NCBI RefSeq assembly: GCF_947493125.1
Contig: NZ_CANLQB010000006.1
Location: 325,002-389,001 of the forward strand
Source: an uncultured Roseobacter sp.
GTDB taxonomy: Bacteria; Pseudomonadota; Alphaproteobacteria; Rhodobacterales; Rhodobacteraceae
Length of the DNA stretch: 64,000 bases
Reading direction: 5' to 3'
Shown: positions 8,933 through 16,914 of the stretch, in pieces
Position numbering within the stretch: the stretch's first letter is position 1
Layout of the letters: each line of letters starts with the position of its first letter
Translations under genes and position numbers: made by a program
Notes under the pieces: model-generated
The model's database searches: none
What the model saw: the letters and a program-made list of their open reading frames with translations, nothing else
What the model was told of the DNA's origin: nothing

Positions 8933-9820
8933 ATGACCACATCGCGACACATCACGCTGATCGGAACCGGGCTGATGGGCGTCCCCATGAGCCGCAATCT
9001 GCTCAAGGCCGGGCACGCTCTGACGGTCTGGAACCGCACGCTTGCCCGCGCCGAACCGCTGGCCAAGGACGGCGCGACCGTCGCCGCCGACGCGATGAGC
9101 GCCATCAAGGGCGCCGAGTTCGTCATCACCATGCTGTCCGACGGGTTTGCCTCCGGCGCCATGATCGAAGAGGCCCTCGCCGCCAGGGCGCTCGGGCCCG
9201 GTGCGATCTGGATCGACATGTCGAGCGCCAAGCCCGAACACGCCCGCGCCCAGGCAAAGCTGCTGGAGAGCCTGCACTTCGGCCACCTCGACGCGCCGGT
9301 CTCGGGCGGCACCAAAGGCGCCGAGGCAGGCAGCCTCGCCATCATGGTCGGCGGCAAGACGGAGACCTTTGAGGCCGCACGCGAGGTCTTCGAGGCCATG
9401 GGACGCCCGGTCCACGTCGGCCCTTCCGGTGCCGGGCAACTCTCCAAGCTCGCGAACCAGACCATCGTCGCCGTCACCATCAGCGCCGTGGCCGAAGCGA
9501 TGCTGCTGGCCGAACAGGGCGGCGCCGACCCGGCAGCCGTGCGTGCAGCCCTCAAAGGCGGGTTTGCCGACAGCGTGATCCTGCAACAGCATGGGGAGCG
9601 TATGACGGAGGGCAACTTTGAGCCCGGCGGCCTCACCAAATTCCAGGTCAAGGACCTCAACAACACGCTGGAGGAGGCCGCCAGCCACGACCTCACCCTG
9701 CCCGCCACCGAAAGCGTCCGCGACCGCTTCCAGCACTTCATCGACGCGATGGACGGGGGCGAAAAGGACCACTCGGGCCTCTATCTCGAACTGAAAGCAC
9801 GCAACGGGCTGCTCACATGA
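8933..9820 (+). CDS. NAD(P)-dependent beta-hydroxyacid dehydrogenase (L-threonate/3-HIBDH type)
   Basis: 295 residues from the ATG at 8933, with a GAGGGGGGA stretch upstream. The N-terminal ITLIGTGLMGVPMSRNLL is the family's cofactor motif; DAPVSGGTKGAEAGSL is the substrate-binding signature; the catalytic Lys lies in QLSKLANQTIVA (near residue 170). The C-terminal helical domain is complete. This family covers 3-hydroxyisobutyrate, tartronate semialdehyde and L-threonate dehydrogenases. Pairing with a DenD-like gene four bases overlapping downstream favours a four-carbon acid-sugar substrate such as threonate, but the kinase and aldolase usual for that pathway are missing here. Confidence 0.87.
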   Translation: MTTSRHITLIGTGLMGVPMSRNLLKAGHALTVWNRTLARAEPLAKDGATVAADAMSAIKGAEFVITMLSDGFASGAMIEEALAARALGPGAIWIDMSSAKPEHARAQAKLLESLHFGHLDAPVSGGTKGAEAGSLAIMVGGKTETFEAAREVFEAMGRPVHVGPSGAGQLSKLANQTIVAVTISAVAEAMLLAEQGGADPAAVRAALKGGFADSVILQQHGERMTEGNFEPGGLTKFQVKDLNNTLEEAASHDLTLPATESVRDRFQHFIDAMDGGEKDHSGLYLELKARNGLLT

Positions 9821-10800
9821 CACATATTCTCATCATCGGCGGCGGCGGTATGGTTGGCCAGAAACTGCTGGCAAAACTACTGGCAGAAGGGCTACCCGGG
9901 CACGACACGCTCGACATCACGCTCTTCGACATCGGCTTTCCACCCACCTGCCCCGACGGCCCCGCGCAGATCACCGGCAATCTGACCGATCCCGCGAAGA
10001 TCACCCAGCTCGCCGCGTTGCGCCCCGATCTGATCTATCACCTCGCCGCCATCGTCTCGGGCGAATGCGAAACCGATTTCAACAAGGGCTGGGCCACCAA
10101 TATGATGGCCATGTGGCATCTGCTCGAAGCCTTGCGGGCCGAGCACGACGCCTCGGGCGGGACATACGTGCCGCGGGTGATCTTCACCTCCTCCATCGCC
10201 GTCTTCGGCGCACCCTACCCGGACAAGATCGGCGACGAATTCCTCTGCTCCCCACAAACCAGCTATGGTGCGCAGAAGGCGATCTCCGAGCTCATGTTGC
10301 AGGATTTCAGCCGCAAGGGCTTCATGGACGGGATGTCTCTGCGCCTGCCGACGATCTGCGTGCGCCCGGGCAAGCCGAACCTCGCGGCCTCATCCTTCTT
10401 CTCCGGCATCATCCGCGAACCGCTGAACGGGCAGGAGGCGGTGCTGCCGGTGCCCGATACCGTGCGCCACTGGCACGCCTCGCCCAAATCCGCCGCCGGG
10501 TTCCTGACCCACGCCGCCACGCTCGACACCGCCCGGCTCGAGGGTCGCCGCGCCCTCAGCCTGCCGGGGCTCAGCTGCACCGTGGCCGAACAGATCGAGG
10601 CCCTGCGCCGGGCCGCGGGACAAAAGGCCGTCGATCTGATCAAACCCCAGCCCGATGAGGCGATCATGAAAATCGTCGCCGGCTGGCCCCGCAACTTCGA
10701 CCCGGCCCGCGCCACAGCCCTTGGGTTCAAAGCCGAAAGCAGTTTCGATGAGATCGTCGAAACCTATATGGCGGAGGATTTGCCCAGGGCTTCGGGCTGA
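9817..10800 (+). CDS. denD: NAD-dependent epimerase/dehydratase, D-erythronate dehydrogenase-like
   Basis: 327 residues, starting inside the stop of the preceding gene (ATGA). Extended SDR fold: HILIIGGGGMVGQKLL (GxxGxxG type), FTSSIAVFGAP, then YGAQK supplying the Tyr-x-x-x-Lys pair, and LRLPTICVRPGKPN. The GGGGMVG motif and the SRLPTI/CVRPGKPN region are typical of the DenD group, which oxidises D-erythronate to 2-keto-D-erythronate. No OtnK kinase or OtnC aldolase gene is seen nearby, so the pathway may differ or be completed elsewhere. Its 3' end overlaps the convergent gntR gene by 37 bases. Confidence 0.82.
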   Translation: MTHILIIGGGGMVGQKLLAKLLAEGLPGHDTLDITLFDIGFPPTCPDGPAQITGNLTDPAKITQLAALRPDLIYHLAAIVSGECETDFNKGWATNMMAMWHLLEALRAEHDASGGTYVPRVIFTSSIAVFGAPYPDKIGDEFLCSPQTSYGAQKAISELMLQDFSRKGFMDGMSLRLPTICVRPGKPNLAASSFFSGIIREPLNGQEAVLPVPDTVRHWHASPKSAAGFLTHAATLDTARLEGRRALSLPGLSCTVAEQIEALRRAAGQKAVDLIKPQPDEAIMKIVAGWPRNFDPARATALGFKAESSFDEIVETYMAEDLPRASG

Positions 10801-11453
10801 GCCTTGCGCGGCATCGGACGTGTCAGGTTGCGCGCCAGATGGTCGTTCACGCAGACCCGCATCAGGTCTTCATTGCGCTGCAAAGCGGCGTCCAGAATCG
10901 CCTGATGCTCGCGAATATTCTCGGGAAAATACCCGTAATTCGTCTCCGCCGAGACGAGTTGCTGGCGGAATTGTTCGTAAATTACCGCGTGCGTACGCAT
11001 CAGGAGCCCCGACCCGCAGGCATCGATCAGCGTCTCGTGAAACTCCTGTTCCGCCCGGCTCCACAACCCCAGCAGGGGAATCAGATCGCCTGATGAGCGC
11101 ACCCGCGTTTCAATGTGAGACAACTTATGGTGGGCAGCGGTCAGCCGCGATTCCCACTCCACACCGCCCATGCGGATCGACAGGCACGCGCCCTCCGTTT
11201 CCAGCAAAATCCGCATATGCGTCAGCTCATGCTGGCGCTCAACCGATTGAACTGGCGCCCGAAATCCGCGTTGCTCCTGAAACTCGACAAGGCCCACGGT
11301 GGAGAGCCGAAACAGCACCTCGCGCACCGTGCTGGCCGAACAATTGTAATCATGGCGTAGCTTTTCGGCGCGCAGTTTGGTACCATATCCGAACTCGCCG
11401 GTGATCAGCCGGTGGCGCATATCGTCGAAGATATCGGCATCCTGCGCAGCCAT
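10764..11453 (-). CDS. GntR-family transcriptional regulator (FCD/FadR type)
   Basis: 229 residues. N-terminal winged helix: LITGEFGYGTKLRAEKLRHD then CSASTVREVLFRLSTVGLVEFQEQRGF, the characteristic GntR recognition helix and wing (about residues 15-66). The C-terminal all-helical domain has the FCD-type acidic/His metal positions, for example in EQEFHETLIDACGS and ENIREHQAIL. Regulators of this class usually sense a sugar acid or its breakdown product. The gene lies between two units that share an 18-bp upstream motif, which makes it the prime candidate regulator of both. An inverted repeat lies 38-68 bases before its own start. Confidence 0.92.
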   Translation of the reverse strand: MAAQDADIFDDMRHRLITGEFGYGTKLRAEKLRHDYNCSASTVREVLFRLSTVGLVEFQEQRGFRAPVQSVERQHELTHMRILLETEGACLSIRMGGVEWESRLTAAHHKLSHIETRVRSSGDLIPLLGLWSRAEQEFHETLIDACGSGLLMRTHAVIYEQFRQQLVSAETNYGYFPENIREHQAILDAALQRNEDLMRVCVNDHLARNLTRPMPRKAQPEALGKSSAI

Positions 11454-11490
11454 GTGAACCCTCCCAGTACAACCTCAGCGTTACGCGCAA

Positions 11491-11521
11491 AATTTCGAAA
11501 ATCAAAGAAAATATCGAAATT
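11491..11521. promoter_or_regulatory. Inverted repeat AATTTCG...CGAAATT in gntR-dctP divergent region
   Basis: AATTTCG at 11491-11497 is mirrored by CGAAATT at 11515-11521, inside an AT-rich patch that stands out against the GC-rich surroundings; TTTCGAAA at 11493-11500 is itself palindromic. It is placed to control gntR (autoregulation) and possibly dctP. It shares the TTTCG core with the 18-bp motif at 11572. Confidence 0.4.
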
Positions 11522-11571
11522 CGGGAAAAATAAAATATTTTCTTGCTTGCCATGCACCCCTCAGCCTAACG

Positions 11572-11589
11572 TTTCGATAGCGTAAGACA
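11572..11589 (+). promoter_or_regulatory. 18-bp motif shared with the 8933 gene's upstream region
   Basis: TTTCGATAGCGTAAGACA, 54 bases before dctP. It differs at two positions from the copy at 8858-8875, and the distance to the start codon is nearly the same (54 and 57 bases). It is likely a common operator or promoter element linking transport and catabolism. Confidence 0.5.
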
Positions 11590-11643
11590 GACCGGGCCGA
11601 AACGCCCCGACGAAAATGTGCGCTCAACGTCTGGGAGGACAAC

Positions 11644-12666
11644 ATGACACTCATCAAGAAGGCGGCGACCGCTGCCGCCGTGGCAGCGCTGGCTGCGTCG
11701 ACTGCGTTCACCGCGTCGGCAGAGACCACCAAGCTGCGCATCCAAACACACTACGCCCCTGAAACCGTCTCCGGCAAACTCGCCGCGCAATACATGCAGG
11801 ACATTCAGGACATGTCGAACGGCGAAATCGAGGTGGAGATGTTCTACTCCTCCTCCGTCGTGAAATCCGTGGAGACGTTTGACGCGGCCTCCACCGGCAT
11901 TCTCGACTGCGACATGACCGGCGGCGGCTATCAGACCGGCAAGAACTCCGCGTTCCAGTTTGTGGGCGACATCATGGGCGGCTACGACACGCCCTACCAA
12001 CAGCTCAGCTGGCTCTATTTCGGTGGCGGCAAGGAAGCCGCGGCCCCGCTCTATAACAAATACGGCATGGAGCTGATCGGCTGGTGGGTCTACGGCCAGG
12101 AGAGCTTTGCCTCCTCGAAACCCATCGCATCGGTGGAAGACTTCAAGGACTGGAAGTTCCGCTCCCCCCCCGGCATGCAGACCATCATCTTCGAAAAGCT
12201 GGGCGCCTCGCCCATCGTGATGGACTTCACCGAGATCTTCACGGCCCTTGAAACCGGCATCATCGACGGCGCCGACGCCTCCGGCCTCGCCAACAATGTG
12301 GGCCTGGGTCTCTATGACATCGTCAAGCACGCCAACTTCCCCGGCTTCCATTCGATGCCGTCCGATCACCTGGCCTGCAACAAGGCTGTCTTCGACGCGA
12401 TGCCCGCGCATCACCAGAAGATCATGAAGGTGGCGATGGAAGCGCTGGCGCTGCGCACGGCCCTGACCTTCGAGAAGAAGAACGCCGAAGCCGCCGCACA
12501 GCTGCGCGAGCAGGGCGTGACCCTGTCGCAGTGGTCGACAGAGGAGCTGAACAAGTTCCGCGCCGCGGCACAGTCGGCCTGGGCCGAGTTCGCCGACACG
12601 CCCGAAGCCAAGGCGCTGGTGGACTCGCACCTCGCCTACCTCGATCAGCTGGGTCTCAAGCAGTAA
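11644..12666 (+). CDS. TRAP transporter solute-binding protein (DctP family)
   Basis: 340 residues with a clear signal peptide: a Lys-rich start (MTLIKKAATAAAVAAL), hydrophobic core and an AxA-like cut near TASAETT (about residue 26). The mature part has the DctP features: KLRIQTHYAPETVSG, FRSPPGMQTIIFEKLGASP containing the conserved Arg that binds the substrate carboxylate, and ALETGIIDGADAS. The protein would capture an acidic ligand in the periplasm for the membrane subunits encoded next. The flanking genes suggest a sugar acid. GGGAGG lies upstream of the ATG. Confidence 0.95.
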   Translation: MTLIKKAATAAAVAALAASTAFTASAETTKLRIQTHYAPETVSGKLAAQYMQDIQDMSNGEIEVEMFYSSSVVKSVETFDAASTGILDCDMTGGGYQTGKNSAFQFVGDIMGGYDTPYQQLSWLYFGGGKEAAAPLYNKYGMELIGWWVYGQESFASSKPIASVEDFKDWKFRSPPGMQTIIFEKLGASPIVMDFTEIFTALETGIIDGADASGLANNVGLGLYDIVKHANFPGFHSMPSDHLACNKAVFDAMPAHHQKIMKVAMEALALRTALTFEKKNAEAAAQLREQGVTLSQWSTEELNKFRAAAQSAWAEFADTPEAKALVDSHLAYLDQLGLKQ

Positions 12667-12681
12667 GCTGACCACACCCTC

Positions 12682-12713
12682 GACCCCGCCCACACCGGGC
12701 GGGGTCTTTTTTG
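12682..12713 (+). terminator. Intrinsic terminator between dctP and dctQ
   Basis: A perfect 10-bp stem GACCCCGCCC/GGGCGGGGTC (12682-12691, 12697-12706) with a 5-base loop and a run of six T. It lies inside the TRAP operon, so it probably attenuates transcription to give more binding protein than membrane subunits. Confidence 0.85.
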
Positions 12714-12755
12714 TCCCGGGCCGGGGCACCGAAAACGGCCCCGTGGGGAGACATC

Positions 12756-13655
12756 ATGCAGGAAAAATCCGGAAGCCTGATCGAATGGCTGGTGCCGCTG
12801 GCCTTCATCTTTTGCGCAGGCTGGGTCACCTGGCACATGCCGGCCTTCACCCTGACCTGGGCCAGGCCCGAAGACCCCTCGCAATATGACAAGCTCTCCG
12901 CGCTCTTCGCCCGCGCGGATATCACACCCAACATGACCGGCCTCTTCGGCGGCTATGCCGATGCCGGGGACTGGCTGGCGCTGATCCTGATCCCGATCCT
13001 GGCCTGGATCGGCATGCGCACCGTACGCCGCGCGCCGATGGAGTTCGAAAGCTGGCGCGCCATTGACCGTCTCGCCGTCTTCATCGGGCGGGTCACCATG
13101 ATGCTGGTCGTGGTGCTCTGCAGCGTGATGATCTACGAGGTCATCCTGCGTTACGTCTTTGAGCGCCCCACCCTCTGGGCCAACGAGCTGTCGCTCTGGC
13201 TTGCGGGCTTCGTGTTCCTCTGCGCCGGGCTTTACGCCATGCAACAGCGCAGCCACATCCGCATTTTCCTGCTCTACGACATGCTGCCCCGCGCGCTGCA
13301 ACGCACCTGCGACTGCATCTCGACTGCGATGATCGTGATCTTCGCCTTCTTCCTCTTCTACGGCGGCTATGGCGAGGCCTTCGACAAGTTCTACCGCTGG
13401 GAGACCTTCGGCACCGTCTTCGACCCGCCCATCCCCGCCACGCTCAAACCCATGGTGCTGATCGTCGTGGCGCTCGTCGCGGTGCAGGCGATCATCAACC
13501 TCATCTCCGACTGGAACGCCGAGCCTGTCATCCACACTGCCGCAGACGACATCGACCAGGACGAGTTGGAGAAGCTCAAAGCCGCCGTCGGCAGCGACGG
13601 CACCGCAGGGATGGATGTGACGCGCGGCAGCATCCAGTCCAAGGATCTTCGCTGA
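12756..13655 (+). CDS. TRAP transporter small permease (DctQ), enlarged form
   Basis: 299 residues from the ATG at 12756 (GTGGGGAG upstream). DctQ proteins are usually 150-200 residues with four helices. Here an extra N-terminal part precedes the core: one helix at about 7-27 (EWLVPLAFIFCAGWVTW), a polar stretch of some 40 residues, and a second helix at about 68-87. The DctQ core follows, with VILRYVFERPTLWANELSLW as its conserved signature. A charged C-terminal tail rich in Asp/Lys ends the protein. The last base overlaps the dctM start. Confidence 0.9.
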   Translation: MQEKSGSLIEWLVPLAFIFCAGWVTWHMPAFTLTWARPEDPSQYDKLSALFARADITPNMTGLFGGYADAGDWLALILIPILAWIGMRTVRRAPMEFESWRAIDRLAVFIGRVTMMLVVVLCSVMIYEVILRYVFERPTLWANELSLWLAGFVFLCAGLYAMQQRSHIRIFLLYDMLPRALQRTCDCISTAMIVIFAFFLFYGGYGEAFDKFYRWETFGTVFDPPIPATLKPMVLIVVALVAVQAIINLISDWNAEPVIHTAADDIDQDELEKLKAAVGSDGTAGMDVTRGSIQSKDLR

Positions 13656-15280
13656 TGGATATCGGAACGATCTCACTGGTCCTCATGCTGGGCCTGATCC
13701 TGCTGCTCGCCATCGGCATGCCGCTGGGCTTTGCCTCTGCCATCCTCGCCGTGGGTGTGCTGGTGATGAAGTTCGAGCCACAGCTGCTCACCGCACCCTG
13801 GACCTTCGGCGACGGCGTCCTCACCGGGCGGCCGGGTTCCGGCCCGCTCAACATTCTCGCGCAGCGAATATACGGGCTCTTAACGGACTATGTCCTCATA
13901 TCCATTCCGCTCTTCATCTTCATGGCCGCACTGCTGGAACGCTCCGGCATCGCCAAGGACATGTATTCCTCGCTGAACGTCTGGCTCAACCGCACCCGCG
14001 GCGGCATTGCCATCGTGACCTCCATCATGGCGGTGATCATGGCGGCCATGTCCGGCATCATCGGCGGCGAAGTCGTTCTCCTCGGCCTCATCGCCCTGCC
14101 GCAGATGCTGCGCCTCGGTTACAACCAGAACCTCGCCATCGGCACCATCTGCGCCTCCGGCTCCCTCGGCACGATGATCCCGCCCTCCATTGTCCTCATC
14201 ATCTACGGGCTGATCACCGAGACCTCGATCAAGGCGCTCTTCACCGCCTCCTTCCTGCCCGGCTTCATGCTGGCCAGCTTCATCATCATCTACATCATCA
14301 TCCGCACCCAGCTGCGCCCCGAAGACGCGCCGCTGCCCGAACCCATCGAGGGCGAGCCATACGGGTGGGAGAAAGCCAAGCTCTTCGGCGCCTTCCTCTG
14401 CGTGCTGCTCGCAGGCTTCGCCACCGTGCTCTTCCTGCGCGCGCTGTTCTTCGAGCTCAGCGGTCAGAACGCCGGCAACACCGGCGATGCCTTCGCCTAT
14501 GGTACCGCCGACTGGCTGCCGTGGTTCGGCGGTATGGTGGTCTTTGCCTTTGTCATGATGTTCGGCGTGCTGGGCCGCGCCCGCACGGCGCTCGGCTGGA
14601 AACTGGGCAAGGGGCTGGTGGCCCCCATCGTGGTGATCGGCGTCGTCATGGGCTCGATCTACGGCGGCATCACCGGGATCACCGAGGCCGCGGGCATGGG
14701 CGCGCTGGCCGTCCTGATCATCGCGATCTTTCGGGGTGAAGCCTCGTTCGAGCTGGTCTGGGACAGCCTGATGCGCACGCTGAAATCCACCGGCACGATC
14801 ATCTGGGTCACCATCGGCGCCACGGCCCTCGCGGGCGCCTATACCATCGCGGGCGGGCCCACCTATGTGGCCGACTTCATCGTTGGCTCCGAGCTGCCCA
14901 CCATGGGCATCATCCTGATGATGATGCTGATCCTGCTCTTCATGGGCGCCTTCATGGACTGGGTCGGCATCGTGCTGCTGATCATCCCGGTCTTCCTGCC
15001 CATCGTGCAGCGGCTACCCATCGAGGAAATCGGCCTCTTCGGCGAATTGAACCCGCGCCATGTGGCGATCTGGTTCGGCGTTGTGTTCTGTATGAACATG
15101 CAGGTCAGCTTCCTCTCGCCCCCCTTCGGCCCCGCCGCCTTCTACCTCAAATCCGTGGCCCCGCCGCACATCAGCCTGACCGACATCTTCAAAGGCTTCC
15201 TGCCTTTCATCGGCATCCAGCTCTGCGCCCTCTCGGTACTGCTGATCTGGCCGCCCATCGTCTCGCTGCTGCTCCCGTAA
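13655..15280 (+). CDS. TRAP transporter large permease (DctM family)
   Basis: 541 residues, starting on the last base of the dctQ stop. Multiple hydrophobic helices; family blocks include IGMPLGFASAILA, ALLERSGIAKDMYSSL, GTMIPPSIVLIIYG (near residue 180) and FMDWVGIVLLIIPVFLPI. It is longer than the ~430 residues usual for DctM because of an extra segment around residues 220-330 containing additional hydrophobic stretches. This length goes with the enlarged DctQ partner, as in TRAP systems with large subunits. It forms the ion-coupled channel for the ligand bound by DctP. Confidence 0.95.
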   Translation: MDIGTISLVLMLGLILLLAIGMPLGFASAILAVGVLVMKFEPQLLTAPWTFGDGVLTGRPGSGPLNILAQRIYGLLTDYVLISIPLFIFMAALLERSGIAKDMYSSLNVWLNRTRGGIAIVTSIMAVIMAAMSGIIGGEVVLLGLIALPQMLRLGYNQNLAIGTICASGSLGTMIPPSIVLIIYGLITETSIKALFTASFLPGFMLASFIIIYIIIRTQLRPEDAPLPEPIEGEPYGWEKAKLFGAFLCVLLAGFATVLFLRALFFELSGQNAGNTGDAFAYGTADWLPWFGGMVVFAFVMMFGVLGRARTALGWKLGKGLVAPIVVIGVVMGSIYGGITGITEAAGMGALAVLIIAIFRGEASFELVWDSLMRTLKSTGTIIWVTIGATALAGAYTIAGGPTYVADFIVGSELPTMGIILMMMLILLFMGAFMDWVGIVLLIIPVFLPIVQRLPIEEIGLFGELNPRHVAIWFGVVFCMNMQVSFLSPPFGPAAFYLKSVAPPHISLTDIFKGFLPFIGIQLCALSVLLIWPPIVSLLLP

Positions 15281-15282
15281 CC

Positions 15283-15306
15283 GGGGCGGGTCCAACACCC
15301 CGCCCC
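15283..15306. other. Hairpin downstream of dctM
   Basis: GGGGCGGG (15283-15290) pairs with CCCGCCCC (15299-15306) three bases after the dctM stop. There is no T-run, so it is a possible weak terminator or 3'-end stabiliser rather than a standard intrinsic terminator. Confidence 0.4.
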
Positions 15307-15307
15307 C

Positions 15308-15334
15308 TTCACCCTTCCAAAAATACTCAAATCC
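15308..15334 (-). repeat. GAGTATTTTTGG interspersed repeat, copy 2
   Basis: On the minus strand it reads GGATTTGAGTATTTTTGGAA followed by GGGTGAA, identical to copy 3 (37812-37836) across 25 bases. It lies between dctM and uxaA, in the opposite orientation to those genes. Confidence 0.75.
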
Positions 15335-15402
15335 GACCGCACATCCCGCCCGCCATCGCCCAACCCTTGTGACCACCCCAACCCTGTGCCACCGTCCCGG
15401 AC

Positions 15403-16914
15403 ATGCCTGACATCATCCGCCTTGATCCCGCCGACAACGTCGTCACCGCCACCCGCGCGCTCGAAGCCGGTGTGGCGGTCGAGGACGCCACAACCCAAAG
15501 CCTGATCCCCTCCGGTCACAAGATCGCCACGCAGGCGATCCCCAAGGGCGCCGCCATCCGCAAATACGCGCAAGTCATCGGCTACGCCGCCGAAGACATC
15601 GCCCCCGGCGCCCATGTGCACACCCAGAACGTCGCATTCCGCAACACGGACGCGGACTATGAGTTCTCCACCGATCTGCGCCCCGTGACCCCGGTGCCCG
15701 AGGACGAACGCGACACCTTCCAGGGCTATGCCCGTGCAAACGGCCAGGTCGGCACCCGCAACTACGTGGCCATCGTCACCTCCGTGAACTGCTCCGCCAC
15801 CGCCGCGCGCATGATCGCGGCGCATTTCACACCCGACGTCCTCAGCCAATACCCCAACGTCGACGGCGTCGTGGCCTTCGTACATGGCACCGGCTGCGGC
15901 ATGGCCGATTCAGGCGACGGCTTCGAGGCGCTCCAGCGGGTCATGTGGGGCTACGCCCGCCACCCCAACCACGCCGCCGTGCTCATGGTGGGCCTCGGGT
16001 GCGAGATGAACCAGATCGACTGGATGCTCGACGCCTATGGGCTGAAACAAGACCCCACCTTCCAGGTGATGAACATCCAGAACGTCGCCGGTCTGCGCAA
16101 GACGATTCAACTCGGCATTCAGAAGATCGAAGCGATGCTGCCCATTGCCAATGAGGCGACGCGTAGCCCATGCCCCGCCTCCGAACTAAAAGTGGCCCTG
16201 CAATGCGGCGGCTCCGACGCCTGGTCCGGCATCACCGCGAACCCGGCCCTGGGATACGCCTGCGACCTGCTCGCCGCCCAAGGCGGCACAGGTGTTCTGG
16301 CCGAAACGCCCGAGATCTACGGCGCCGAGCACCTGCTCACCCGCCGCGCGGCGGACCAAGCCACCGGCGACAAGCTCGTGAGCCTCATCAAATGGTGGGA
16401 GGACTACACCGCCCGCAACCGCGGCTCGATGGACAACAACCCAAGCCCCGGCAACAAGGCGGGCGGGCTCACCACCATCCTCGAAAAATCGCTGGGGGCC
16501 GCGGCCAAGGGCGGCACCTCGCCGCTCATGGGCGTCTACAAATACGCCGAACCGGTCACGGCGCGCGGCTTCACCTTCATGGACAGCCCCGGCTATGACC
16601 CGGCCTCCGTCACCGGCCAGATCGCCGGCGGCTGCAACCTTGTCTGCTTCACCACCGGCCGCGGCTCCGCCTTCGGCTCCAAACCCGCGCCCACCATCAA
16701 GGTGGCCACCAACTCCGCCATGGCCAAGCGCATGGCGGAAGACATGGACATCGACGCAGGCACCATCCTGACCGAGGGCACGGCAGTCGAAGAAAAAGGC
16801 CGCGAGATCTACCAAACCTTCCTGCGCGTGGCCTCCGGCGAAGCCACGAAATCCGAAGCCCAGGGCCTCGGGGATTACGAGTTCGTCCCCTGGCAAATCG
16901 GGGCGGTGATGTGA
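15403..16914 (+). CDS. uxaA: UxaA-family dehydratase (altronate/galactarate dehydratase type)
   Basis: 503 residues. An N-terminal SAF domain (about 1-90) is followed by the UxaA catalytic region: GYARANGQVGTRNYVAIV, NCSATAARMIAA, HGTGCGM and GLGCEMNQID, carrying the conserved cysteines and His, then ALQCGGSDAWSGITANPALG and GGCNLVCFTTGRGS. This is the single-chain form of altronate or galactarate dehydratase, which would convert altronate to 2-keto-3-deoxygluconate. Together with UxaC and a mannitol-dehydrogenase-family reductase downstream this supports galacturonate use. It overlaps the next gene by four bases. Confidence 0.88.
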   Translation: MPDIIRLDPADNVVTATRALEAGVAVEDATTQSLIPSGHKIATQAIPKGAAIRKYAQVIGYAAEDIAPGAHVHTQNVAFRNTDADYEFSTDLRPVTPVPEDERDTFQGYARANGQVGTRNYVAIVTSVNCSATAARMIAAHFTPDVLSQYPNVDGVVAFVHGTGCGMADSGDGFEALQRVMWGYARHPNHAAVLMVGLGCEMNQIDWMLDAYGLKQDPTFQVMNIQNVAGLRKTIQLGIQKIEAMLPIANEATRSPCPASELKVALQCGGSDAWSGITANPALGYACDLLAAQGGTGVLAETPEIYGAEHLLTRRAADQATGDKLVSLIKWWEDYTARNRGSMDNNPSPGNKAGGLTTILEKSLGAAAKGGTSPLMGVYKYAEPVTARGFTFMDSPGYDPASVTGQIAGGCNLVCFTTGRGSAFGSKPAPTIKVATNSAMAKRMAEDMDIDAGTILTEGTAVEEKGREIYQTFLRVASGEATKSEAQGLGDYEFVPWQIGAVM

